This document shows, in pieces, positions 37,863 through 49,508 of a DNA stretch of 64,000 nt (position 1 is its first letter; each line of letters starts with the position of its first letter). The notes beneath the pieces were generated by a model. That model was not told the DNA's origin. It saw nothing but the letters and a program-made list of their open reading frames with translations, and searched no databases. The stretch comes from Artocarpus heterophyllus (lineage: Eukaryota > Streptophyta > Magnoliopsida > Rosales > Moraceae), in contig CM046340.1 in NCBI GenBank assembly GCA_025403435.1, positions 28,218,210 to 28,282,209 on the forward strand. Direction: 5' to 3'. The translations under genes were made by a program, and so were the position numbers.

Positions 37863-38767
37863 TCTTCCTTGGTAGCCAAGTTTTTAAATGATCTTGACCT
37901 CAAAAGGATTTTTATCAAAATGTTTCAATGATTGATTGAAAAAGGATTTTTATAGGTTGTTTCACAAACAGTAGATTGACGTGATTTTCATAATAAACCT
38001 GATAATGAATGTAAGTGAAAATACTTGGTAAAAAGGAGATTTTAATAACTATAGAAATATATAGATGGGCATGATGCCATATCAGAGATCGGGTTGTGTA
38101 GCTTGCGACCTTGGGGCAGGTCCTGAAACCCAGCTGGGTCACTTCGGTGGTGATAACTATGGTTTGCCTAAGAAAGATAAAAAGGTACTTTCTGGACGAA
38201 CTATTTTAAAAGACTTATTTAAATGAGTTTAATTATTTAACTTTGCTTTCTAATTGTTTCTTTGAATGGTAAATTTTGTATTTAAATTATTTATCTGTTT
38301 TTAAAATATAGTCCAATTGAGACTTACGCTCACTTTTATTCTATTTTCAAAACCTTTTCCCCTAGGTGAAATCCCGCTTAGGATTGACGAAAGGTCCATA
38401 GATCGGACTTGTCAGTAGTAGAAGACTTGAGTAGGTTATTTGTATAAATTAATCAAGGCATGTATTATTTTAGTTTCTCCTTCTATTTTGGACTGTGGTT
38501 GTAATCTAAATATTATTAATACTATGTGTGTGCACAAGCTATGGGTCGGTGGGACCCAATACATATTTTTTCTTTCTTTATTGTTTTATTTTATTTCTTT
38601 ATATTCATCTTATTTGTTCAATTATTATAAATGTTTTCTTAAAAAGGGTTTTAAATTATCACATTTTTTGTAATTAATTAAATTCTTTAACTCACGTTTC
38701 TATTAAACTTTTACTTAATTAACTTAATTAATCTACCACGTCACCTTTTATACTTCGGGGCGTGACA
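37863..38767 (+). repeat. single-copy 3' part of the chromovirus 5' LTR
   Basis: This is the unamplified end of the LTR, matching 46559-47463 of the 3' LTR. It includes a conserved GATGGGCATGATGCCATATC block and a Thr/Pro-free AT-rich tail. The two open frames seen here (about 75-77 codons) have no recognisable domain and are not conserved as frames in the partner LTR. No gene. Confidence 0.88.
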
Positions 38768-38770
38768 GAA

Positions 38771-38783
38771 TAGTATCAGAGCC
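38771..38783 (+). other. primer binding site of the chromovirus
   Basis: TAGTATCAGAGCC lies three bases after the LTR end. It differs at one base from the usual TGGTATCAGAGCC complementary to initiator Met tRNA. Confidence 0.85.
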
Positions 38784-38872
38784 CTAGGTTATGAACCTTG
38801 GGAATTGTGCACACATAGGTACGATAATGAAATGCCACTGATAGTTCAAATTTTGTTTTCAAAAGTGAGAGT

Positions 38873-39760
38873 GTGGCACCTAGACGTCGTTCGACAGCTG
38901 ACGCTGACCCTGGAAATTATGAGGGCCATGTTTGTTGCATTTCGATAGATGGCAGCAAGGATATGACTGGAGGATTCCGAGGCTAGTCATCGACATGCAT
39001 ACTTTTAGGAGTTTCAGCGTGCATCTGTTCTGACGTTCGATGGGAATAGGGATCCGCAAGTGGCCAAATTTAGAATCAATTGTGAAACATCTGGATACCC
39101 TTGGCATGCAAGTGGAGTATCGTGTGGAGTTTGTAGCCTATAAATTCAAAGGTGGTGCAAACAATTGGTGGAAGCAAGCTAAGTGCTTGGAGAACAACAG
39201 GAACATTAGCTGGGATAGGTTCGAGGAGCTATTTTATGACTGTTACTTTTTGTAAGGATATAGATACCAAAGGTGGCCAAATTCTATAGATTGCAGCAGG
39301 GTGATATGTTGGTTCGAGAGTAGGAGGCAAAGTTTAATGAGTTGGCTAGGTTTGCTCCATTTGTAGTGGCATCGGAGCACGAGAAGTGCATTAAATTTCA
39401 AGAAGGGCTTAAAGCTTCTATTCGATGACAGGTGGTTGCCTTGCGACTCAGGAATTATAGTGAGCTTGTGTCGTCAGCAATATCTGTGGAAAGTGATTAT
39501 ATGCAATATTGTGAGGATTGAGTAAGGACATCAGGAGGGCCACAAAGGAGTGGCAGGAGGAGCACCAGTAGCCGTCCAACCTAAGGGAAGATTCAATAGG
39601 GTAACGTACACAGCAGGAGCAGCAGTTCATCCAACAGCGGGCACAGTAACTTCTACAGCTTCCATTGCCACTATTGCTACTAGTCGGGACATATCAAGAG
39701 GAATTGCCGAATTAGGAGTGCTCGTCTAGGACTTCAGGCTAGGAAAGGAGCCAGTCATTA
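38873..39760 (+). pseudogene. gag: gypsy gag, decayed
   Basis: The usual start appears as GTG (38873) before an APRRRSTADADP-like N-terminus, so the initiator is lost. The region 39040-39255 reads as retrotransposon Gag (FVAYKFKGGANNWWKQAK, then WDRFEELFYDCYF), the capsid fold signature of gypsy Gag. A CCHC zinc knuckle is visible at 39666-39707 (CHYC, stop, SGHIKRNC), with an in-frame TAG inside the knuckle. Frameshifts near 39255 and stops throughout make it non-functional. Confidence 0.82.
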
Positions 39761-40049
39761 GTCTCAACCTCAGACTCAGCAATTCCCTCAGCTCTAGTTC
39801 CATAAGTTTTCTCCCCAACAACTACCATACCCAACACAAGGACACCAGCAGCAGAAGTTCCAGCATAACGTCCCTTAGTATCGAGTGCTGAGTACAGCTA
39901 GCATGTAGTCACCTCCATAGTAGCAATATCGGCTGGCTAATCTAGGACCTAGTAATGTTGGTAGAGGAAAATGGAAAACTCTAGTTCAGGTTCACACCAT
40001 GACATTAGGGAGTTCAGATGCCCAAACTAGCAATGCGGTTGTCAGTGGT

Positions 40050-40470
40050 ATGATTCTAGTTTCTTAGTCTTTAGCCCAAACTTTATTCGATACTGGTGCC
40101 ACTCATTCTCTCATTTCAAGCTCTTTTGTACATGCCTTGGGACTAGAGATAGAAGAATTTGACGATAGTTATTGCTTCACCCTTGGGGTGGGTGGGTGTG
40201 AACTGTATATGTAAATCTTGTAAAGTAAAGATCGGGGATGAGATTTTGAAGAAGGATTTGATTGTAATCCCTATAAGTTCATATGATATAATCCTAGGAA
40301 TAGACTTGTTGTCCAGATACAATGCAGTTGTAGACTGCCCACTTAGGAGGGTGACTTTAGTGTTCGATGAGGGGGCAACGATCACTTACCAGGGTAGTAA
40401 TGATCGAATAATGAGTGAGTGTCTCATAAAGACATGTCTTAGAGGATAGAAGAATCTAGCTTGCTACGCC
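40050..40470 (+). pseudogene. pol: gypsy protease region, decayed
   Basis: The aspartic protease active site DTGATHSLIS is at 40091-40120, and the flap/hydrophobic segment SYDIILGIDLLSRYNAVVDC at about 40280-40340. Retroviral-type protease releases Gag and Pol products. It lies between gag and RT as expected for Ty3/gypsy. The frame changes between the active site and 40159 and again at 40449. Confidence 0.82.
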
Positions 40471-41990
40471 TTCCTCATGAATCTAGAAGGGGAGTCTAGT
40501 GCATCGAGAAGAAATGCAGCAATTCCAGTGGTTGATGAGTTTGAAGATGTCTTCCCCAACAAGTTGCCAGGGTTACCACAGCATCGGGAGATTGAGTTTG
40601 GCATAGCTACTTCTGGGAATGGCACCGATTTCTGTAGCACCTTATTGGATGACGCCGGCAAAGATGAAGGAATTGAGAAAGCAACTTTAGGAGCTTGCTG
40701 ATAAGGGGTACATTTGGAATAGCACATCATCATGGGGAGCACCGGTTCTATTCGCTAAGATGCATGATAGAACCCTCAGGCTATGCATAGATTATCGACA
40801 GCTAAATTGGGTCATAGTGAAGAATAAGTATCTTTTGCCCAGGATCGATGAATTGTTTTATCAATTGGGTGGTCTGCGGTACTTTTTAATGATAGATTTG
40901 CATTTGGGATACCACCAGCCCAGGATTAAGGAAGAGGACATCCCCAAAACAGCTTTCAGGACCTAGTACGGACACTTTGAGTTTTTGGTGATGCTATTTG
41001 GATTGATAAATGCTTCGACAGCTTTTATGGACCTAATGAATAGGATATTCAAGCCTTATCTAGATCAGTTTATGATTGTGTTCATTGATGATATTTTAGT
41101 ATATTCTAAGACTTAGGAGGAGCATGAGCAATACCTCAGGATTGCGCTTCAGACTCTGCGGGAGCACCAACTGTATGCCAAGAAAGAAAAGTGTCAGTTT
41201 TGGTTGACAGAAGTTAAGTTTCTAGGACACGTCATCTCTGAACAAGGTATCACCGTGGATCTGTCCAAGGTAGAAGCCAGAGTGGAGTAGGAACGATCAA
41301 AAAATGTAGCAAAAATCTGTAGTTTCTTGGGACTCATAGGATACTATAGGAAATTTGGAAAGGACTTCTCGAAGATAGCAGTGCCGTTGACGAGACTGAT
41401 TAGGAAGAATGTCATATTTGAGTGGGATGAAGAATGTGAGTTTACCTTTTAAGAGTTTAAAAATCAGTTGACAACAGCTCTGGTGTTGATTATCCCGAAT
41501 AGTGAAAAGCCGTATGAAGTTTACACAGATGCTTTGGGACGTGGACTTGGATGCATATTAATGCAACATGGACGCATGGTGGCGTATGGATCGAGACAGC
41601 TACAGGTCTCACGAGTGAAACTATCCTACTCATGAGTTAGAGCTCGCAGCGGTAATTCACACAATGAAGATCTAGAGATGCTATCTATACAGGGCTACAT
41701 TGCAGGTTTTCTCTGACTGCAAGAGTTTGAAGTATTTGTTCACCCAAAGAGATCTGAACTTGAGACAATGAAGCTAGATGGAATATATGGAAGACTATGA
41801 TTTCACGTTGCAGTACCATCCCTGGAAAGCTAATGTAGTTATTGATGCGCTTAGCAAGAAATCTTCAAGGATTCTCTCTTGTTTGGCTCTTGAGGATTGG
41901 AAAAGGGACGCAACAGTAAGTGAATACAGACTACAGTACTATGAAGATTACGATCGAGTTTCTGTGTACTACATGAATATGACCCTAACT
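40471..41990 (+). pseudogene. pol: gypsy reverse transcriptase and RNase H, decayed
   Basis: The RT fingers begin near 40737 ([20 protein letters not shown]), followed by [11 protein letters not shown], then the catalytic [10 protein letters not shown] near 41080 (gypsy form F/Y-x-D-D, intact). An [10 protein letters not shown] thumb/connection motif is near 41222. RNase H follows with YTDALGRGLG near 41523 and ELAAV. The region ends with DYDFTLQYHPWKANVVIDAL. Stops interrupt at 40963-40966, 41116 and other sites, so no full-length product is possible. Confidence 0.85.
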
Positions 41991-42059
41991 CTTGTGTAGA
42001 TGGTGAAATAGAATTAGTGGCGAGACTAGCATCTTTAGGGAGGATACATGTTGATGGAT

Positions 42060-43326
42060 CGTTGTATTTCAGGTAGTGCTTAGCAGTTTGCTATTCATCC
42101 GTGAAGCATGACAATGTATCGTGATCTAAAGAGGTGATATTGGGGAAGAGGCATGAAGAAAGATGTCTGAGAATATGTGGCCAAGTGTGCAACTTGTCTT
42201 TAGGTGAAGGCCAAGCACCAGAAGCCAGCAAGGTCAGCTTCAGCTGCTTCCTATTCCAAGGTGAAAATGGGAGCACATCATGATGGATTTTCTTACTAGT
42301 TTATCGAGGATAGAGCAAAGGCATGATGCAATTTGGGCCGTGGTTGACAAGTTAACGAAATCAGCGTATTTCATTCCTTTCAGGTCGACTTGCTCGAGGA
42401 GAGTTCTCGGAGAATTGTACCTACAGAATATAGTAAGATTGCATGGAGTTCCATTATCCATTAAATCTGATAGAGACAACAGGTTCAATGCCAAGTATTG
42501 GAGGAGCTTTTAGGAGGCTTTGGGTATGGATTTGAACTTCAGCATGGCATTTCATCCTCAAACCGATGGTCAATCTGAGTGGGTCATTTAGATCCTCGAA
42601 GACATGTTCTGTGCGTGTATGTTAAACTTTGACGGGAATTGGAAGAAATATTTGCATTTGATAGAGTTTGCGTACAATAATAGCTACCAAGCGAGCATTA
42701 GCATGGCACCATTTGAAGCGCTGTATGGACGACCGTGTCAGTCACCATTATGTTGGGCCGAACCAGAAGACAAAATTATTCTCGGGCCAGATGAGATTCA
42801 CGATAGCAATGAGAAGGTTACCATGATACGAGATCGATTAAAGGCAGCTCAGAGTAGACAAAAAAGTTATGCAAATAGAAGACGTCGACCTTTGGAATTT
42901 AAGGTAGGAGATTTTGTTCTCTTGAAGGTATCACCTCGCAAAGGCATCACTCGATTCGGTGTAAGTGGGAAACTCGCACCAAGGTGTGTTGGGCCGTTCG
43001 AGATTACTCAATGCGTTGGCATGGTTGCCTATCGCCTAGACCTTCCTCCTGAATTTTCTCATGTTCATGATGTGTTTCATGTATCGATGCTTTGGAAGTG
43101 TCCGCTCGAGCAGAACAAAATAATCTCGTTTCATGATGTTCAAATCCAAGAAGACATAACATACGAGGAAGTGCCGGTTCAGATTGTCGACCAAAAGGTG
43201 ATCAACTTATGACATCGCGACATATCATTAGTGAAGGTCGTATGGCAGCATCACGAGGTTGATGAAGCCACTTGGGAATTAGAATTGACTATGTGGGAAT
43301 TGTATCTATACTTGTTTTGTTTTTGA
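42060..43326 (+). pseudogene. pol: gypsy integrase with C-terminal chromodomain, decayed
   Basis: Remnants of the HHCC zinc domain lie at 42090-42215. The core begins MMDFLTSLSR (42280), with VDKLTKSAYFIPF, SDRDNRF and FHPQTDGQSE (the D, D and E positions). The C-terminal integrase fold is open from 42604 to 43212, including AYNNSYQASISMAPFEALYG and a GPFEI motif. The end, from about 43145, reads EEVPVQIVDQKV, then after one stop VKVVWQHHEVDEATWELE, ending at TGA 43324-43326. This matches the chromodomain typical of chromoviral integrases, thought to steer insertion to heterochromatin. Confidence 0.87.
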
Positions 43327-43362
43327 AGTTTATTTGTAAATTTCAAGGGCAAAATTTCTTTT

Positions 43363-43375
43363 AGAGGTGGAGAGT
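43363..43375 (+). other. polypurine tract of the chromovirus
   Basis: AGAGGTGGAGAGT immediately precedes TGTAACACTCC, the start of the 3' LTR. Confidence 0.85.
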
Positions 43376-46300
43376 TGTAACACTCCGAATTTAATTAAGT
43401 GTTATTAGTGTGTAAAATGGTATGTTAGTATGCCAAAATTGTGATTTAACTTTAATTTAAATATTTAGTAATGATTTTCTAATCAATTTAATTTTAAATC
43501 ATTTTTTAAATTATTTTTATTCATTTTTATTTGTATTTTGAATTTTTTCATGAAATAAAACAATTTGTCAAATACCAAATATTTTCTGTTTGAAATTTGT
43601 GTGCTGCACACGGTTTTCTTGTTGAAAACCACCTCCCCTCTATTTAACTCTCACTCTTCCTTACTCTCTCCATCACTCACTCAGCTCTCTCTCGTCTCTC
43701 TCTCCTCTCTCACTGCCTCTCTCTTTTTCTCTTCTCTCTTTTTTGATTCAAAAATGTTTGAGTTTAAACTTCAAACCATAGTCAAATTGGGAGCTTGGAA
43801 TGTGATTTAGCAACTACAACTTTGAATCAAAGCTTAAATCCAATGTTAGTTTTCAAATTTCAAACTATTTCTAAATTTTTCAATTTTTTTAACATTTTGA
43901 AATTCAAGCCCATTTGAGCTTAGAAAAACTTTAATCTAAGTTAGAGTAATCTAAGTTAGAGAAACTTAAAACATCTAGAATCTAAGCTTGGTTTGATTAA
44001 AAACGGATTCAAAAGATTTTTCATTGGTTCTATATTTTTCCCATTTTTGGATTTTATTGGATTTTTCTATGCAAATTTTGTCTAAACTAGTTTAGAAGTG
44101 TTCTACTATGTTTTTCTATCAATTATGGTTATTATTTATGCTTGGGAATTGAGGAAATAGGTTGAAATTGGAGATTTGAGCTCGGGAAGGCCGAGACTCA
44201 GGTCTGGAAAATTTCAAAATTTTCTAGTTTGACAGGCTAAACTGTACAGTTCAACAGGCCAGAATAGGGAGACCGATAGGCCGACCGGGCTTCATGAAAA
44301 TTTGTCATTTTTCATCTGTTTTTATTATTTTGAACCTTGTTTCAGATTTTAATCTTGTAGTATGATTTATAAACATAAATAGCACACTAGGACACTATAA
44401 GAAAGCTTAGTAACGTAGGATATCTTAAATTAGATATTGAGAAACCTAGTTCCTATTTGAGGTGTTGGAAACAAAGTGCGCAGCGGAATTTTAAAATTTT
44501 TTTTCATCAGAGTAATTTCCAAAACACAAGTTCGACATGTTATATGTATAAATTAGACAGATCTTACTAACCTCAGTGTGCCGAAGATCCTTCGCAACCT
44601 GTGTAGAGAAGTAACGTTCCAGACGAGCCTCAACCAACTGGTCTTCTTTGCTATTCTCTATCCACAACCGGAGTGAGTGTGGGCTCACACGTACAGCTCT
44701 TCCACCGGTGACTCTCCTTCCAACCAATAGAGAGAATCCAAAGCTAGTGCTCGTGATTTGTGAACAAAAGCTCTCAGGGAGTTTTTAGATGCTCACTAGA
44801 AGAGTATCACTCTTAATCTCTCAAATTGATCTCTATTGATCTTAGTAAATCATGAGACTCACTCCCTTTATATAGCTATTGGTCCTGGGGTCAGTCCATA
44901 TCAGATTAGGTCTCAAAAACTCGAAATAGAATCAAATTCGGATCAGTATCTGATAAGATCCGCATGAAAACGCGTAATCTTATCTCTGCTGATCGGCAGG
45001 CCGAACACGTCATCCAGCACGCCGAATTCCAGAGAAAAAATCTCCGCGAATATTTTATTTTCCACCCGAGATTCTAAAGGATAAAGTCTCAATTTTGATT
45101 CAAATAACCCAATAGAGAAGATATCTGATCAAAACAAACTTTATCAAGATAATCTCTAAGAAAATAAATCAATTCACAATAATTCTACAAGTTTATCTTG
45201 TTCTAATTTTGTACAAAATTAAAACAACTGATAAACAGACAAGAATTATCTGATTGCAATAATTCAACAAGTTTATCTTGAACTATTTTCTTACAAAATT
45301 AATTCAACTAATAAACAGACATGAATTATTTGATTTTTACAAATTTTAAACCAATCTGATAAATTCGACATAAGTCACCAATTATTGGAAAAGCACGCCG
45401 TGTTGTTACAGAATTTTGTGAGCTAGCAAAGGGGACCAAAATGGACCTATAAAGTTCAAGCTCATGATAATTATGAAACCCAATATCCCAGATATACATT
45501 TCACAATTATCAACTCCAACGCTACTCCACTAAAAGCTTGCAGCTGCACTCTCGAACTTTATAGAATTACGAAGCTTGTGTAGCTAAGTCTCCATGACAT
45601 ATCATAGTGTATCGTATCCCCATATGATCATCCATAATCGGCTTAAGGACAAGTTTTGTCTTACCTTCCAGATTATTTTTATCTTACGTTCCATTGTCTC
45701 ACCATTAGAAAACTTACCATCCAAAGATAGTATACCATTCGGTTACACCTATGTATCCAAATGGTTGAGCGCTCCAGTTTTCCAATTACAGGACAACGCA
45801 TATAAGAGGATATCATTACTCCTAAAGAGGAGCTATGGATTCCATATCTATGAATAACAAGTCTATGCTATCAAGAGTCATGCCTCCAACGTACCGGCAT
45901 GCATACCACTATAGATATGTGGGAGTCACCCATTGGTACATCAAAATACACAAGTCGAGACAACGAGCCTACTATTATCTCAGGATTAAGATATAATGCA
46001 AATGACTATCTAAAGTGAATCGATTTGCCAAGACAGAATTATTAATCCAAATCAATTCACTTTATGTCCCGATCCAACACATCGTCACCTATGACAACGT
46101 GCCAATGTTTCTATTCATGGAGTCCAACTCCGATGGCCAAGACAAACCATCTCCCAAAAGGGATATAGACAACATAACAATCTTTACATGAATAAAGCGC
46201 CCAACTTTATTCCCTCGATTGCGGATCATATGTTTTAGACCGTCACCTTAAGAATCGTGTCTTCCTCATAATCAGTCCATCATATGCCCAATTCTTAAGG

Positions 46301-47463
46301 TTTAGACTGACAGTCTCAGACTATTGTTTGCTTATCATACATTCAACAAATATGAACATAAAGAGGACAAGATTTAGTATATATAAATGAATAAATTCTT
46401 TATTGATAAAAATGTCTCCAAAAACGTATTACATTTTTACTCCTTAGGGCATACATGTCTAACATAAGGTTGCTTGTGGTTCCGTGGAGTTAACATATAC
46501 GGAGCGAGACTACTGGTGTTGAGTTGTGACACCGGATATTGAGGTAAGACTTCTACCCCTTTCCTTGGTCGCCAAGTTTTTTAATGATCTTGACCTCAAA
46601 AGGATTTTTATCAAAATGTTTCAATGATTGATTGAAAAAGGATTTTATTGGTTGTTTTCACAAACAGTAGATTGAGGTGATTTTCATAATAAACCTCATA
46701 ATAAATGTAAAGGAAAGTACTTGATAAAAAGGAGATTTTAATAACTATAGATATATATAGATGGGCATGATGCCATATCAAAGATCGGGTCGTGTAGCGT
46801 ATAACCTTGGGGGTAGGTCCCGAAACCCAGCTACGCCACTTCGGTGGTGATAACTATGGTTTGCCCAAGAAAGATAAAAAGGTACTTTATGGACGAACTG
46901 TTTTTAAAACACTTATTTAAATGAGTTTAATTATTTACCTTTGCTTTCTAATTGTTTCTTTGAAATGTAAATTTTATATTTAAATTATTTATCTTTTTTA
47001 AAAATATAGTCCTACTGAGCCTTTCGCTCACTTTTATTTTGTTTTCAAAGCCTTTTCCCTTAGGTGAAATCTGGCTTAGGATTGACGAAGGGTCCACAGA
47101 TCAGACTTGCGAGCAATAGAAGACTTGAGTAGGTTATTTGCATAAATTAATCAAGGCATGTATTATTTTAGTTTCTCATTCTATTTTGGATTATGGTTGT
47201 AATCTAAATATTGTTGATACTATGTGTGTACACAAGCTATAGGTCGGTGGGACCCAACATGTATTTCTCTTCCTTTATTGTTTTAGTTTATTTCTTTTTG
47301 TTCATCTTATTTGTTTAATTATTATAAATGTTTGCTTAAAAAGGGTTTTAAATTATCAAATTTTTCATAATTAATTAAATTCTTTAACTTACGTATCAAT
47401 TAAACTTCTACTTAATTAACTTAATTAACTGCCACATCACCTTTCGTACTTCAGGACGTGACA
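43376..47463 (+). repeat. 3' LTR of the chromovirus, one unit only, interrupted by a copia solo LTR
   Basis: It starts TGTAACACTCCG and ends CAGGACGTGACA. It consists of 43376-44462 plus 46465-47463, about 2,081 bp once the solo LTR and one duplicate are removed. The segment equivalent to one 1,153-bp array unit occurs once. It differs from the array units by many substitutions and indels, including about 20 extra bases near 44235 around an ACAGGC motif. The 81-codon frame at 43565-43810 is the diverged counterpart of the array's 100-codon frame and is not a gene. Confidence 0.92.
44463..46464 (-). mobile_element. solo LTR of the copies 1-3 copia family
   Basis: This is a 2,002-bp LTR alone, reverse orientation, from TGTTGGAAACAAAG to CATGTCTAACA, closely similar to the copy 1 LTR. 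The flanks are TGAGG (44458-44462) and TAAGG (46465-46469). The unbroken array sequence reads TTTAAGGTTGC at this place, so the duplication was TAAGG with one later change. It formed by recombination between the two LTRs of a complete insertion. A reverse-strand TATATAAAG lies at 44865-44875 and a CGGCAGGCCGAAC motif at 44994-45008. No gene. Confidence 0.93.
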
Positions 47464-47468
47464 TGGTG
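47464..47468. repeat. target-site duplication TGGTG, right (chromovirus)
   Basis: Identical to 25165-25169, directly after CGTGACA. Confidence 0.92.
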
Positions 47469-47640
47469 GGTGTTTATAAATATCACATAAAAATCAAGAG
47501 GGTCCTTAAGCCTTGTAGTTATTCAAAAATACACAATCTCTCTAAATTGTAGAAAGTTTAGAATATTCTTTTTCTTTTACAAAACTTCTTCAGGAATTTT
47601 TTTAGAGAAACTCTCCATTCATTCTTCTGATTATCAATGG
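47469..47640 (+). repeat. 3' LTR (right part) of copia copy 4, with TATA box
   Basis: This is the continuation of 24680-25169 after the chromovirus. TATAAATA at 47475-47482 is followed by an AT-rich leader-like stretch. The right end of this LTR is not resolved and is placed at about 47640 only by loss of leader-like character. Confidence 0.5.
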
Positions 47641-49508
47641 TTGGAGGTTAGATTTCCTTTGCTTTATGTTTCTACATTCAGATTATTTTTTTTGCAATTT
47701 GGATTCATGCATATATGAAAATCATAATTCCGTATATGAAAATTTCCAAGATGGGATCCTAAACATAATCTCTTTTTTTTTTCTCAACCATCATATTATG
47801 CAACACATTAATCTTCCTCTCACATTGAGCAACATTATCCATCATGCTTGCAAGTCCTTAATCTAAGCATGCATGAATCAGTTCATTCAAGCAGGCAACG
47901 ATACTATCCATGGGTCTTCTCTTTGATGGAGCTGTAGCTGGTACAAATGGGACTTCATTAATCTCATCAGCTTAAGGATGATCTTGAGCACTCTCATGAG
48001 TAGAATGAACCACAGTCTCTTTATCGCTATGATTTGGAACATCATCATTCTGACAACTGTTATTTCATGTAATAACAAGGTTGATAACTATACAATCACT
48101 GAATCCTCTATGTCCTCAAGGGGGACATAATACGACATATTTAAGGTTGCCATCTCCTCAATTGTCGGTATTAGAATACCTTGTACATCCTAAAATATTT
48201 TAAAAAATAATTAATCAGGAATGAAAACATGACATAAAAGACAAAAGAAATTACATTGTAAGGTCAAAAAAATACTAAAACTTGTTAACCTAAGATGCAT
48301 CTAAACTACTACGTGTCACCTCAGTCAGGTACTAGTCACTCTTACCACTTGCAGTAGAAGTGACGCAAAGTACACTATCTCTATATATATAAAATCATTT
48401 TTTTATTAATACTCAATCAATCAAATATAAAAAAAAAAGAGGGTGACAAGTCCTCCAAAAAGCATGTGAAAAAGTAAAAATAAAAAACAAAAGAATGACA
48501 TATTATCAATTTCTAAAAATAAGAAAGAAACGGTTATCCTTAGCCCTCTTTTTTCAAAATAAAAAAATATTTAGTACTTAATTAGGTATTATACGCTAAC
48601 TTGATCCTTATCGAGAGTCTCCACAATCTCGTGATAAAGGGAGGCTTTTATTTTTCACCGTTTTGTCTTCGAACGAGATTTTTAGAAATCTTTTAAATGA
48701 GATTTTTAATGTATGGAGGGATGCTTCATTACTTGCAATGTGTATACAAAGCTATAAAAAGTATATGTAGCTTGTTGAATTCCTTGTTTACTTTTTGAGT
48801 CATTTTTCAAATGATGCACTATATACATAAAATATTCTCTTCCCTATGAGAACTCATTGAAAATAGTCTCATCATTTACAATCTCAAGAATTTGTGGCTT
48901 TTGATGGCATTTATATCGCCAGCCATCAACACTTTAATGGCAAAGAGAAGCATGGCTGCCTTTAATTTCTCCATGTCTATAATACTACGTGCGTCGGCTT
49001 GCCAATTCTTTAGTTTTTCCTTCACATCCTTAACGGTTACCTTACTTTACTTACGAAAATGCCTATCTTTAAATTGGTAGTAGTTTCTTTGCCGTCAAAC
49101 TAACTGTTTGGATACTTATCAGAGCAGTCAAATCCATTTATCAATGCATATTCATGCATAGAGAAGCGTATTGGTTCCCCATTAGCTAATACCCATGTCT
49201 CATAATAGTTCTAGCATTCAACTTGTTGAAAAATAAAAAACCACATTAGTTGACTAGAGTGTTGGTAGTGATCAGCGATGTCAAGAAGATGCCTAATTTG
49301 ACACTTACCCTTAAACCATTGTAACTCACTATTGTTCAAGCTTTTTTTTTTCTTTTCTTTTTGAATTGTGACTTGATTGATATTTGCATCCGAAGTAATC
49401 CTTCTCTCCCAAAAAAGGTTTTAGTCTTGAAATATTCAAAATTGAAAATACACGAACGATTTGGTTACTTTTTCACAAATATAATAAAAGGAAAAATAGA
49501 CAAAATAT
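47641..49508 (-). pseudogene. AT-rich region with reverse-strand coding debris
   Basis: Two reverse-strand stretches read like former protein. The first, 48186-47790, reads GILIPTIEEMATLNMSYYV, then after a stop and shift NDDVPNHSDKETVVHS, PFVPATAPSKRRPMDSIVA and CERKINVLHNMMVEK. The second, about 49050-48890, reads TVKDVKEKLKNWQADARSII and EKLKAAMLLFAIKVLMAGDI. Each has one to several stops. I do not recognise the protein. The second fragment faintly resembles the helical region of plant transposon-associated DUF1985/Ulp1-type proteins, which is a guess. The rest (48200-48880, 49090-49508) is AT-rich with nothing recognised. Confidence 0.35.

Larger units (their letters stand above)
25170..38767 (+). 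repeat. expanded 5' LTR of the chromovirus (13.6 kb)
   Basis: The LTR starts TGTAACACCCC at 25170 and ends CGGGGCGTGACA at 38767, followed directly by the primer site. The first ~1.16 kb is amplified eleven times. The last 905 bp (37863-38767) is single copy and matches 46559-47463 of the 3' LTR. Removing ten units leaves 2,068 bp, the same size as the 3' LTR net of its insertion. It contains no gene: the repeated 100- and 77-codon open frames are LTR sequence. Confidence 0.93.
25170..47463 (+). mobile_element. Ty3/gypsy chromovirus with an 11-fold expanded 5' LTR
   Basis: This 22.3-kb element has ends TGTAACACC...CGTGACA, an initiator-Met-type primer site, gag, PR-RT-RNase H-IN with a C-terminal chromodomain, a polypurine tract and a 5-bp duplication TGGTG on both sides. 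Gene order and chromodomain place it among chromoviruses; chromodomain sequence and LTR size suggest the Tekay/Del group (inference). The 3' LTR is about 2.08 kb after subtracting a nested copia solo LTR. The 5' LTR is 13,598 bp owing to 11 tandem units. Coding regions are full of stops, so the insertion is old. Confidence 0.92.

Noticed and set aside
38440..38673. 77-codon frame near the end of the chromovirus 5' LTR as a small membrane protein gene
   Set aside because: It is AT-rich LTR sequence translated into hydrophobic residues, and the matching part of the 3' LTR (about 47135-47370) does not preserve the frame.
44463..46464. A full copia element inside the chromovirus 3' LTR
   Set aside because: Only one LTR is present between matching 5-bp duplicates, so it is a solo LTR.
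22000..47500. Endogenous pararetrovirus or other plant virus insertion
   Set aside because: All RT and integrase remnants fit copia or gypsy gene order with LTRs, primer sites and target duplications. No movement-protein or virus coat features were seen.
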